DNA of 42,049 nucleotides from GCA-001735895 sp964488685 (GTDB taxonomy: Bacteria > Pseudomonadota > Gammaproteobacteria > GCA-001735895). The stretch is taken from assembly GCA_964488685.1 (NCBI GenBank), contig CAZAVY010000014.1, forward strand, positions 1 to 42,049, given 5' to 3'. Positions 25,151-31,928 of the stretch are shown in pieces. The position numbers and the translations under genes are program-made. How positions within the stretch are numbered: position 1 is the first letter of the stretch; each line of letters begins with the position of its first letter. Below the pieces are notes generated by a model. It worked only from the letters and a program-made list of their open reading frames with translations, made no database searches and was not told the origin of the DNA.

Positions 25151-25737
25151 CCGATCTCGAGCGCCTGTTCCAGAACGTGTTGATTCAGCTGTGGATAGAA
25201 TTTGAAAAATCCGTCACGAATCAGATTGTGATGCTGCAGTAAATCATCGATCGAATTGTCAAACGGGTTGGCAAATCGAATGCGTCCGGCAACCCGGTTC
25301 AATGCTTCGGCAACAGAGTCAATTTCTCGGTATGAGCCAAACCAGTCATGCTCAATCATGCGCCGGGTAACCTGCCGCATATTTTCCGCCGGCATCAAGT
25401 CGCGGCCAGCGGTCATACGCTGGTAAAACCCGGTGATCAAACCTTCCAGGCTTCGTTTCTCGAACCTGTCCCAGTGATTGATCAACAGGTGATCAAAATA
25501 AATATCGAGCGCAATGCCGGCGAAACGCCGCCGAGCGGGGCTGAAAACACGCTTCATATTCCGCACCAGCGGGTGGTTATCGGTAAAACGGTCGACCGCG
25601 CGGTGATTCTGCAATCCTGCCAAAACCGCGGGTGACAGCTTTTGCTGATCGAGACCGCGCGCAAAATCACCGAGCAGGTTACCAACCGTCGATTCGACCG
25701 TGGGTTGCGACAACACCAAGTGCGCAAAATGATTCAT
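25147..25737 (-). CDS. acpH: Acyl carrier protein phosphodiesterase AcpH
   Basis: HD-like metallo-phosphodiesterase, 196 aa (E. coli AcpH 193), which removes the 4'-phosphopantetheine arm from holo-ACP. Family signatures are MNHFAHLVLSQPTVESTVGNLLGDFARG, then HRAVDRFTDNHPLV and FAGIALDIYFDHLLINHWDRF, split over the metal-binding His/Asp positions. It ends like other AcpH proteins with FYPQL. It stands alone; its 3' end overlaps the tail of the FAD-oxidase remnant on the other strand. Confidence 0.92.
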   Translation of the reverse strand: MNHFAHLVLSQPTVESTVGNLLGDFARGLDQQKLSPAVLAGLQNHRAVDRFTDNHPLVRNMKRVFSPARRRFAGIALDIYFDHLLINHWDRFEKRSLEGLITGFYQRMTAGRDLMPAENMRQVTRRMIEHDWFGSYREIDSVAEALNRVAGRIRFANPFDNSIDDLLQHHNLIRDGFFKFYPQLNQHVLEQALEIG

Positions 25738-25841
25738 TCAGACGATACTGTCATGTTGCGACAGGAATGAATCCTTCATTTAAAGGATGCATAAGTAAAA
25801 TTTGGCTCCTTGGAAAAATTAGCGGATAGATACCCCAAATC

Positions 25842-25868
25842 CGTCATTCGGCGTATGCCGGAATCCAG
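25842..25868 (+). repeat. Palindromic repeat, left copy, flanking GIY-YIG gene
   Basis: CGTCATtCGGCGTAtGCCG followed by GAATCCAG is an imperfect dyad of the widespread intergenic type GTCATyCCGGCG-N-CGCCGGrATCCA. It matches the reverse complement of the repeat at 26217-26244 at most positions, so the pair forms an inverted repeat around the GIY-YIG frame. Confidence 0.6.
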
Positions 25869-25904
25869 GGACTCAATGATCGGTTCGGGCAATAATACCG
25901 GTTG

Positions 25905-26207
25905 TCATAACAAGTCGGAATACCCATCATACCCCTGCGGATTCATCTCCTCAATGACCTTCATTTTCCAGGTCCGCTTGCAGTACTTGATGGCTTTTTC
26001 TGGTTGGATAGCTGAATCCATCGTATCGTGTAGTTCAAACCCGACTAAGGGTTGTACACCATACTTGCCGGTGAAGCGCTCGACTCGATTATTCCGGTGT
26101 TGCCAAACTCGTCTCAACAAACTGGAAGTCACACCCGTATACCGAGTTCCATTTCGTTTGCTCGCTGGTAGATATACCCACGGCTGTCGTTCCAGATCAG
26201 CTCCCTG
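25905..26207 (-). CDS. GIY-YIG endonuclease-superfamily protein, start codon unclear
   Basis: Small UvrC-N/URI-like nuclease domain, about 95-100 aa. In the open frame I read LERQPWVYLPASKRNG then TRYTGVTSSLLRRVWQHR. The WVY/RYTG pair corresponds to the GIY-YIG strands and the RR-x-WQHR helix carries the catalytic Arg. FTGKYGVQPLVGFELHDTMD, EKAIKYCKRTWKMKVIEEMN and a short tail follow. The frame is open from a TAG at 26208-26210 to the stop at 25905, but contains no ATG/GTG/TTG before the first motif. The first is a GTG at 26132, which would lose the GIY-YIG strands. It is either a start-less pseudogene or uses a rare start. Two inverted palindromic repeats frame it. Confidence 0.6.
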   Translation of the reverse strand, partial: QGADLERQPWVYLPASKRNGTRYTGVTSSLLRRVWQHRNNRVERFTGKYGVQPLVGFELHDTMDSAIQPEKAIKYCKRTWKMKVIEEMNPQGYDGYSDLL

Positions 26208-26216
26208 CTACCACCG

Positions 26217-26244
26217 CTGGATCCCGGCCTACGCCGGGATGACG
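26217..26244 (-). repeat. Palindromic repeat, right copy, flanking GIY-YIG gene
   Basis: On the minus strand CGTCATCCCGGCGTAGGCCG followed by GGATCCAG forms a strong hairpin (CCCGGC / GCCGGG). It lies ten bases upstream of the open frame of the GIY-YIG gene and is inverted relative to the copy at 25842-25868, enclosing a module of about 400 bp. Confidence 0.65.
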
Positions 26245-26354
26245 TTGTTGCGCGTAATCAGCTGCTTGCAAATGGACACTGGCTGGTCTACCCAGTCTTC
26301 GGAAGTGATGTCAGGAAAGAGGTCAGCACCGGGTTTGACTCTATCATCAGGAGT

Positions 26355-27302
26355 TTACTGCCAGTTTTTAAGTTCGGAACGGCTGTCCTTAAAGTTTTGG
26401 TTGTCGGGGTCGAGTTCGAGTGCGCGGTCGATTGCATCCAGGGATGATTCGTGCCGACCGAGTTGCGCGAGTGCGTAGGCGAGATTATTCCAGACCTCGG
26501 CCTTTTCCGGGGCAACCTCGAGCGCAGAGCGGTAAGCCGATTCGGCGGCGATGAATTCGCCCATCGCGTAGGCGGAATTACCGAGACCGGTGAGCGCCAG
26601 CCGGTTTTCGGGCCAACGCCGCAGCGCGGTACCGTAGGCGCGATTGGCACTGTCGAGCCGACCGACCTGCTCCAGGTCTATGGCCGCATCCAGGTAAGCA
26701 TTTGCGCCGGCCGTAACGGGGATGGTATCGGTCGGCACGATCGCCAGCGCCCAGTATCCGGCGCGCTGCCAGGTTTTCTCGAACAGCGCGAAGCTTCGTG
26801 TAATGCGTCGGTTCACACCGGAACGCAGAATCATATGCCGCTGATTGAAGTCGTAACCGATCAGAATTTCGTAGTGCCATAGCGGATAAATATCCAGCGC
26901 AAGATTTTGCAATACGAAAACGGGGTTGCCCGCCGCGAGTTCGCGTAGCAGGGATTCGAGCTTGCCATCCAGTAGCACCGGTAACAAATCAAATTGCCTG
27001 GCGGCGGCAATGATTTCAATCTGTAGGCTGCCTTTCAATTCGGGCACGTAAACCAGATCGGCAATCTGATCCGGTTTCACGTCGATACCGCGGTAGTTGA
27101 TGATGCCGGCCAGCGCGGCGGGGCCGCAGTAATAATCCTGTTGTGGATAAAACGGAACTCCTGTCAGTTCCACCACTGGCGGTATATCCGGACGATTTTC
27201 TAAAAGCAAGCGCGCCTGGGGCGACGTCGCGCAACCGCCCAGAAAGATCGAAACAAATAGCGTACACGCCAGCAGGCATGCACGCGGGGTATCGAGTTTC
27301 AA
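26355..27302 (-). CDS. PA2778-family C39-like cysteine peptidase lipoprotein with TPR repeats
   Basis: Predicted lipoprotein, 315 aa. It has a signal peptide with lipobox LGGC (Cys24), then a papain-like C39 peptidase domain (about residues 45-185). The catalytic Cys59 is in QDYYCGPAALAG and the His in PLWHYEILIGYD (about residue 142). At least two TPR units follow at about 195-310 (ALTGLGNSAYAMGEFIAAES, then WNNLAYALAQLGRHESSLDA). This is the architecture of the PA2778 family, almost always encoded beside a PA2779-family gene, as here (nine bases apart). The pair's role is not established; a secretion- or envelope-linked peptidase is assumed. Confidence 0.9.
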   Translation of the reverse strand: MKLDTPRACLLACTLFVSIFLGGCATSPQARLLLENRPDIPPVVELTGVPFYPQQDYYCGPAALAGIINYRGIDVKPDQIADLVYVPELKGSLQIEIIAAARQFDLLPVLLDGKLESLLRELAAGNPVFVLQNLALDIYPLWHYEILIGYDFNQRHMILRSGVNRRITRSFALFEKTWQRAGYWALAIVPTDTIPVTAGANAYLDAAIDLEQVGRLDSANRAYGTALRRWPENRLALTGLGNSAYAMGEFIAAESAYRSALEVAPEKAEVWNNLAYALAQLGRHESSLDAIDRALELDPDNQNFKDSRSELKNWQ

Positions 27303-27311
27303 GTTTGACGC

Positions 27312-27668
27312 TTAGTTATCGGGGATAACGTCTATATATCCGGTGAGTTCCAGAACCAGAAATACGATCACGCCTATCAACAGTGCGTCCGATCCGGCCG
27401 CTGGGGCCTGGTCGATACGCTGGTGAATTTGTGTTACCTCCAGGTCGGTCATTGCGGCCACTCGCGATAGCGCGTCGGCTTCACCGACACCACCCTGAAC
27501 CAGTTGTTCGGTGATCCAGTCGCGTTGTTGCACCATGTCACCTGGCTCAATCGTGTCAGAATTGAGCTGCAGTTGCGCGGTTCCGACCATGCCGGCCTGA
27601 CTCGGCAGGCTAGTCGCACAAGCTGCCAGTGCAAAAAACAGGAATTGCAGTAATCTTTTAAATCGCAT
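27312..27668 (-). CDS. PA2779-family small membrane protein
   Basis: 118-aa exported or membrane protein. It has an N-terminal signal-like segment (residues 1-25, ending SLPSQA), a conserved central region (RDWITEQLVQGGVGEADALSRVAAMTDLEV split around the Gly-rich turn), and a C-terminal membrane span (about residues 93-113, LLIGVIVFLVLELTGYIDVI). This is the standard pattern of PA2779 proteins, which accompany PA2778 peptidases; the downstream gene is exactly that. It is first of the two-gene operon. The function is unknown beyond the pairing; it could anchor or be processed by the peptidase (inference). Confidence 0.85.
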   Translation of the reverse strand: MRFKRLLQFLFFALAACATSLPSQAGMVGTAQLQLNSDTIEPGDMVQQRDWITEQLVQGGVGEADALSRVAAMTDLEVTQIHQRIDQAPAAGSDALLIGVIVFLVLELTGYIDVIPDN

Positions 27669-27729
27669 TGTGTTCTCCTCTAGTAATGTTGCGGATTTAT
27701 ATCACCCCGGGAGTATAGCCCAGAATCGG

Positions 27730-28068
27730 TCAAGCGAGTTTTGCACCATTGGGCACTTTGCTATCTGGCCGTGCAGGCACAACCGCGCCGCCTTCGAGAT
27801 GAAATCCGGTAACCAGGCATTGTGAGCGCACCGGTCCAATTTGTTTTGCTGGGAAATTGACTACGGCAACGATCTGCCGCCCGATCAGATCTTGTTTTAG
27901 GTAGATGTCGGTAATCCGGGCGCTCGATTTGAGAATCCCGATATCGTCGCCAAAGTCGGTATTCAGCTGGTAGGCCGGTTTACGCGCCTCGGGGAAATCC
28001 GCTACCTCGACAATCGTTCCAACGCGTAACTCAACTTTTTCGAAATCATTCCAGTCTATGGTTTCCAA
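27730..28068 (-). CDS. csaA: tRNA-binding protein CsaA
   Basis: Single OB-fold tRNA-binding domain protein, 112 aa, the usual CsaA length. The sequence shows VELRVGTIVEVADFPEARKP (residues about 11-30), GDDIGILKSSARITDIY, the NFPAKQIGPVRSQCLVTGF block and the C-terminal VPARPDSKVPNGAKLA, all diagnostic for CsaA. It is cytoplasmic and dimeric in known members, binding tRNA and proposed to have chaperone activity. Its start overlaps the tail of a CaiB/BaiF remnant, so a normal upstream operon partner may have been lost. Confidence 0.93.
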   Translation of the reverse strand: METIDWNDFEKVELRVGTIVEVADFPEARKPAYQLNTDFGDDIGILKSSARITDIYLKQDLIGRQIVAVVNFPAKQIGPVRSQCLVTGFHLEGGAVVPARPDSKVPNGAKLA

Positions 28069-28285
28069 TGTGTGTCCTCACTGTGTTCACGTTCAATCAG
28101 GGCTTCGAGGATTGCTGCATAGGCTTGCTGCCCACAATTGATATCGCATGCCGATACGGCCCGGCGCATCCGGCGTGCCTGTGATCGAGGCCATCCCCGA
28201 CTCACCTTGCACCACGCTGTCGTAAGCGCGCGCAAAATCACCTTCATCACGCTCTATTTTTATAACCCGTGCACCGGGATGACTC
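28056..28285 (-). pseudogene. CaiB/BaiF CoA-transferase (class III) remnant
   Basis: Read on the minus strand the frame gives HPGARVIKIERDEGDFARAY then DSVVQGES, the first conserved block of class III CoA-transferases. It then jumps to GMASITGTPDAPGRIG, normally about 80 residues further on. After a one-base shift it reads CDINCGQQAYAAILEALIER, the next conserved block, before stopping at 28056 inside the csaA start. The catalytic Asp region and the last 200 or so residues are gone. The conserved order of all three blocks makes the identification firm even though nothing functional remains. Confidence 0.7.
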
Positions 28286-28309
28286 CAGGTCTGTCACGGA
28301 TGATTTGGT

Positions 28310-29527
28310 CTATGCCGCAATGATATTGTGCTCGGGGCCGTAAGGAAAGCCGGTAATGTTTTCCGCATTGTGTTCGCCGATCACCAGGATATCGTGTTCG
28401 CGGTAACCGCCAGCACCGGGTACACCGAGCGGCAGCGTCAGCATCGGCTCCATCGAAACCACCATCCCCGGTTCGAGCACTGTATCGATGTCTTCCCGCA
28501 ATTCGAGCCCGGCCTCACGTCCATAATAGTGTGAAAGCAGGCCGAAGGAGTGCCCGTAGCCAAAGGAGCGATATTGAAGCAAATCGCGTTCTTCGAAGAA
28601 ACGATTAATTTCGGTACAGATACCGGAGCAGGTTGCACCGGGTTTGATCAACGATAATCCGAGCTGGTGCGCGGCGACATTGGCTTTCCAGATTTCAAGC
28701 GAGGCGGGATCGGGTTCACCAATAAATAGCGTGCGTTCGAGCGCAGTGTAATAACCCGATATCATCGGGAAGGCATTCAGACTCAGGATATCACCCGCCT
28801 CAAGTCTCGCGGTGGTGATCGGGTTATGCGCACCATCGGTGTTGATGCCTGCCTGGAACCAGACCCAGTTGTCACGTAACTCACTGTGCGGGTAGGCGCG
28901 TGAAATTTCGAGTTCCATCGCATTCCGGCCCGCCATCGCCACTTCTATTTCGCGGGTACCGACCCTGATCGCATCACGGATGGCCTCACCACCGATATCG
29001 GCGGTGCGGGCGCCGCCTTTGATCAATGCAATTTCTTCAGCTGACTTGATCATGCGCAGGCCCATGATTTGCTGATTCAAATCTGTTGTTTGAACCTCGC
29101 CCAGCATATCGGTCATAAGCTTGCTGACCCCAAGTGTCAGGTGATCGCCTTCAATGCCGATACGCCGGGTTTTCGGCACAATTGATTTCACTGCCCGCCA
29201 GTAATTGTCGCGTTTCCAGTCGGTGTAAATCAGGTTTTCACCATAACACCGGCGCCAGGGTTGACCGCCGTCGATATTGGCGGAAACCGTGACACAGCGA
29301 TTTGAGGTGACGACACAGGCATAGGGTCGGCCGAAGGAGCAGTAAAGAAAACCGGAATAGTAGGCGATGTTATGCATCGAGGTCAGCAGCATCGCATCGA
29401 CCCCGCAAGCGGCCATCAACTGACGCAACCCGCCAAGCCGATTTTCATACTCGATGTCGGAAAAAGGCAGCTTTGCCCTGGAACCGTTTTGCAGCTCGAA
29501 GAACTCGGGACGTTGGGTTTGAGACAT
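28310..29527 (-). CDS. Creatinase (creatine amidinohydrolase)
   Basis: Hydrolyses creatine to sarcosine and urea; pita-bread-fold (M24) enzyme lacking the metal site of aminopeptidases. The 405-aa product closely follows Pseudomonas creatinase along its length, with shared blocks LYCSFGRPYA, SANIDGGQPWRR, RMIKSAEE and GINTDGAHNP. The last contains His234, aligned with the catalytic His232. GYGHSFGLLSHYYGREAGLE, TVLEPGMVVSMEPM and GAGGYREHDIL also match. GGAG eight bases before the ATG at 29527 decides the start; the frame opens at a GTG nine bases further up. The next operon downstream on the other strand is soxBDAG, which consumes the sarcosine product. Confidence 0.92.
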   Translation of the reverse strand: MSQTQRPEFFELQNGSRAKLPFSDIEYENRLGGLRQLMAACGVDAMLLTSMHNIAYYSGFLYCSFGRPYACVVTSNRCVTVSANIDGGQPWRRCYGENLIYTDWKRDNYWRAVKSIVPKTRRIGIEGDHLTLGVSKLMTDMLGEVQTTDLNQQIMGLRMIKSAEEIALIKGGARTADIGGEAIRDAIRVGTREIEVAMAGRNAMELEISRAYPHSELRDNWVWFQAGINTDGAHNPITTARLEAGDILSLNAFPMISGYYTALERTLFIGEPDPASLEIWKANVAAHQLGLSLIKPGATCSGICTEINRFFEERDLLQYRSFGYGHSFGLLSHYYGREAGLELREDIDTVLEPGMVVSMEPMLTLPLGVPGAGGYREHDILVIGEHNAENITGFPYGPEHNIIAA

Positions 29528-29712
29528 GATGGTCACTCCGATGATCCGGATGACGATTTCACCCGGTTTTCAATCTGGGCGTACAGGATAAAAATATCTG
29601 CTTCGATCACAGCGACGCCATCGCTGCCAATAGACCGCGATTTTATCCACCCTGTCGGGGTCAGGCAAGATATAATTGCCGCCTGTCTATGCGAAATTCA
29701 AACCCAATACTC

Positions 29713-30186
29713 ATGACCTCACCGCAATACCGAATAAGAAATGTCCGTGCCTCAGAGCGTGAACTCTGGGAGCCATTATGGCAAAGTTACCTTCGCTTTT
29801 ACGAATCAGGCATGGCGGATGAAGTGACCGATCTATTGTGGCGGCGAATGCTGGATTCAACGCACGAAATTCAGGGTCGAGTGGCCGAGGACGATGACGG
29901 CAGGCTGGTCGGGCTGGTCCATTTTTTCCCGCATTCCCATACCTGGCATGCCAACCCGGTGTGTTATCTGAACGACTTGTTCGTGCTTGCCGAAATTCGT
30001 GGCGGTGGAATCGGCAGCAAGCTGATCGAAGCCGTGATCGACGAAGCACGGCAGCAAAAATGGGCCGAGGTTTACTGGCACACGCAGCATTTCAACTCGG
30101 TCGCACGTGGTTTATACGATAAAATCACCGGTGGCACCGATGGCTTCGTCAACTACACCATCGACATTGCAAACCATCAGGCCTGA
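29713..30186 (+). CDS. GNAT-family N-acetyltransferase
   Basis: Acetyl-CoA-dependent acyltransferase, 157 aa from the ATG at 29713; an alternative ATG is at 29689. It shows RNVRASERELWEPLWQSYLRFY (strand 1 and helix 1), GLVHFFPHSHTWHANPVCYLNDLFV (strands 3-4), the acetyl-CoA pyrophosphate loop RGGGIGSKLIEAV (motif A, R/Q-x-x-G-x-G/A) and YWHTQHFNSVARGLYDKI (motif B). It lies between divergent creatinase and soxBDAG. Homologues of this subtype act on small amines or amino acids, but the acceptor is not known. TATAAT at 29671-29676 may be its -10 box. Confidence 0.85.
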   Translation: MTSPQYRIRNVRASERELWEPLWQSYLRFYESGMADEVTDLLWRRMLDSTHEIQGRVAEDDDGRLVGLVHFFPHSHTWHANPVCYLNDLFVLAEIRGGGIGSKLIEAVIDEARQQKWAEVYWHTQHFNSVARGLYDKITGGTDGFVNYTIDIANHQA

Positions 30187-30248
30187 AACAGCGTAAAGTT
30201 CATATATCAAGGTATGACGTTTATTTATTGTAACGAGTCGTTTTTCGG

Positions 30249-30339
30249 TTGACTGTAATTACAACAATCTGTTTAAAATTGCGTTTCTCTTCGAACACAC
30301 AGTTCGCGGTCAATTACTGATGGAAAAATGACTTCCATC
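30249..30339 (+). promoter_or_regulatory. Putative sox promoter and leader elements
   Basis: TTGACT (30249-30254) followed by 17 bases and TTTAAA (30272-30277), or TAAAAT two bases on, is a fair sigma-70 promoter about 100 bases before soxB. A perfect 10-bp dyad TGTAATTACA (30254-30263) lies in its spacer, and a second inverted repeat GATGGAA-N7-TTCCATC sits at 30319-30339 in the leader. Either may bind a regulator of sarcosine metabolism (inference). Confidence 0.45.
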
Positions 30340-30376
30340 CAGGTTTAGTCAAGTAGACACAACCCAATGGGTGCTT

Positions 30377-31630
30377 ATGCATTATTCAGGACTGAGCCTG
30401 CTGAAACAGGCATTAACCGGAAACCGTGGCTGGACCAGGGCCTGGCGTAACCCGGAACCGAAAAAACAATATGACGTGATTATCATCGGCGGCGGCGGGC
30501 ATGGTTTAGCAACCGCTTATTACCTGGCGAAGCTACACCACGTCTCTAATGTCGCGGTACTTGAGAAGGGTTATATCGGCGGTGGTAATACAGGGCGCAA
30601 CACTACCATTGTACGCTCCAATTACATGTTGAACCCAAACTCCCGGTTTTACGAACACTCGATGAAACTCTGGGAAGGTCTGAGCCTGGACTTGAACTAC
30701 AACGTCATGTTCAGCCAGCGTGGCGTATTAAACCTGATTCACAACGATACGCAACGTGACGCAGCCGCGCGTCGAGGCAACGCAATGCGCCTGAACGGTG
30801 TCGATGCGGTCATGCATGACCTCGAAGGCGTGAAAAAGCTGATGCCACACCTCGATTTCTCGAAAAATACACGCTTCCCGGTACAGGGCGGGTTATCGCA
30901 GCCGCGCGGCGGCACCGCGCGTCACGACGCCGTTACCTGGGGCTATGCACGGGGTGCCGATCGCTTTGGGGTCGATATTATTCAGCAGTGCGAGGTCACC
31001 GGTATCAAGCGCAAAGGTGACAGGGTCATCGGGGTCGAAACCTCGCGCGGCTTTATTGGCGCCGGCAAGGTCGGGGTTGCAGTCGCCGGTAATTCAAGCC
31101 GCGTGCTCGATATGGTGGGCATGAAACTACCGATCGAGTCACACGTTCTGCAGGCTTTTGTAACCGAAGGCATCAAACCCCTGGTCGATACGGTTTGTAC
31201 TTTCGGCGCAGGCCATTTTTATATGAGCCAGTCGGATAAGGGCGGGCTCGTTTTCGGCGGCGACCTGGACGGCTGGAATACCTACGCGCAACGCGGCAAC
31301 CTGCCGACCTTCAACCATGTCGTCGCCGGCGGCGTTACCATGATGCCTTGCCTCGCACGTTTGCGGGTACTACGCCAATGGGGTGGCGTCATGGACATGT
31401 CGATGGACGGTAGCCCGATCATCAGCAAGACCCCAATCGACAATCTCTATATGAATGGTGGCTGGTGTTACGGCGGCTTCAAGGCGACGCCGGCCTCGGG
31501 CTGGGTTTTTGCCCACACCATCGCAAACGACAAAGCACACGCCTTGAACGCCGAGTTCACGCTGGAGCGTTTTCGCGAAGGCAATACGATTGACGAGAAA
31601 GGCGTTGGCGCCTCTCCCAGGGCACACTAG
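30377..31630 (+). CDS. soxB: Sarcosine oxidase subunit beta SoxB
   Basis: FAD/FMN-binding catalytic subunit (417 aa) of heterotetrameric sarcosine oxidase, which demethylates sarcosine to glycine, passing the methyl carbon to tetrahydrofolate and making hydrogen peroxide. It has the dinucleotide motif YDVIIIGGGGHGLATAYYLAK (here split at the Gly run), GYIGGGNTGRNTTIVRSNY (the covalent-FMN region of SoxB) and GGVMDMSMDGSPIIS. It ends with NGGWCYGGFKATPASGW. A GTG at 30371 is in frame, but the ATG at 30377 matches family starts (MHYSGLSLL). It is the first gene of soxBDAG in the canonical order. Confidence 0.95.
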   Translation: MHYSGLSLLKQALTGNRGWTRAWRNPEPKKQYDVIIIGGGGHGLATAYYLAKLHHVSNVAVLEKGYIGGGNTGRNTTIVRSNYMLNPNSRFYEHSMKLWEGLSLDLNYNVMFSQRGVLNLIHNDTQRDAAARRGNAMRLNGVDAVMHDLEGVKKLMPHLDFSKNTRFPVQGGLSQPRGGTARHDAVTWGYARGADRFGVDIIQQCEVTGIKRKGDRVIGVETSRGFIGAGKVGVAVAGNSSRVLDMVGMKLPIESHVLQAFVTEGIKPLVDTVCTFGAGHFYMSQSDKGGLVFGGDLDGWNTYAQRGNLPTFNHVVAGGVTMMPCLARLRVLRQWGGVMDMSMDGSPIISKTPIDNLYMNGGWCYGGFKATPASGWVFAHTIANDKAHALNAEFTLERFREGNTIDEKGVGASPRAH

Positions 31631-31641
31631 GAGGTCGTAAC

Positions 31642-31923
31642 ATGTTAAGAATTGAATGTCCCTGGTGCGGTGTTCGCAACGAAGACGAATTTACTTACGG
31701 TGGTGATGCCACGGTGCAACGACCAGCCGACGATGCATCACAGGATGACTGGTACCAATATGTCTACACGCGCGCTAACCCGGCTGGGCCGCATCGCGAA
31801 TACTGGCATCACGTCAATGGTTGCCGTGCCTGGATCCTGGTCGAACGCAACACCTTGACCCACCAAATTTCCAGCACTGAACCGGCGTCTCCGACCCTGC
31901 CGATCAGCAAGCAGGAGGGTTGA
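31642..31923 (+). CDS. soxD: Sarcosine oxidase subunit delta SoxD
   Basis: Small zinc-binding subunit (93 aa) of the heterotetrameric sarcosine oxidase. Diagnostic features are IECPWCGVRNEDEFTYGGDA (zinc Cys pair and YGGDA) and the REYWHHVNGCRAW block carrying the further His/Cys ligands, followed by RNT-type end sequence. AGGAGG lies eight bases before the ATG, and the gene starts 11 bases after soxB. The position between soxB and soxA is the standard order. Confidence 0.95.
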   Translation: MLRIECPWCGVRNEDEFTYGGDATVQRPADDASQDDWYQYVYTRANPAGPHREYWHHVNGCRAWILVERNTLTHQISSTEPASPTLPISKQEG

Positions 31924-31928
31924 TCTGA

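Noticed and set aside
25905..26230. Frameshift in the GIY-YIG gene between the GIY and YIG motifs
   Set aside because: On re-reading, a single frame encodes WVYLPASKRNG through RYTG and on to the stop; only the start codon is missing.
25810..26478. 222-codon plus-strand frame
   Set aside because: It runs antisense to the GIY-YIG frame and through both palindromic repeats, with no protein-like motif.
28310..29527. Xaa-Pro aminopeptidase
   Set aside because: The M24 fold is present, but the sequence follows creatinase through the diagnostic blocks, including the catalytic His region INTDGAHNP.
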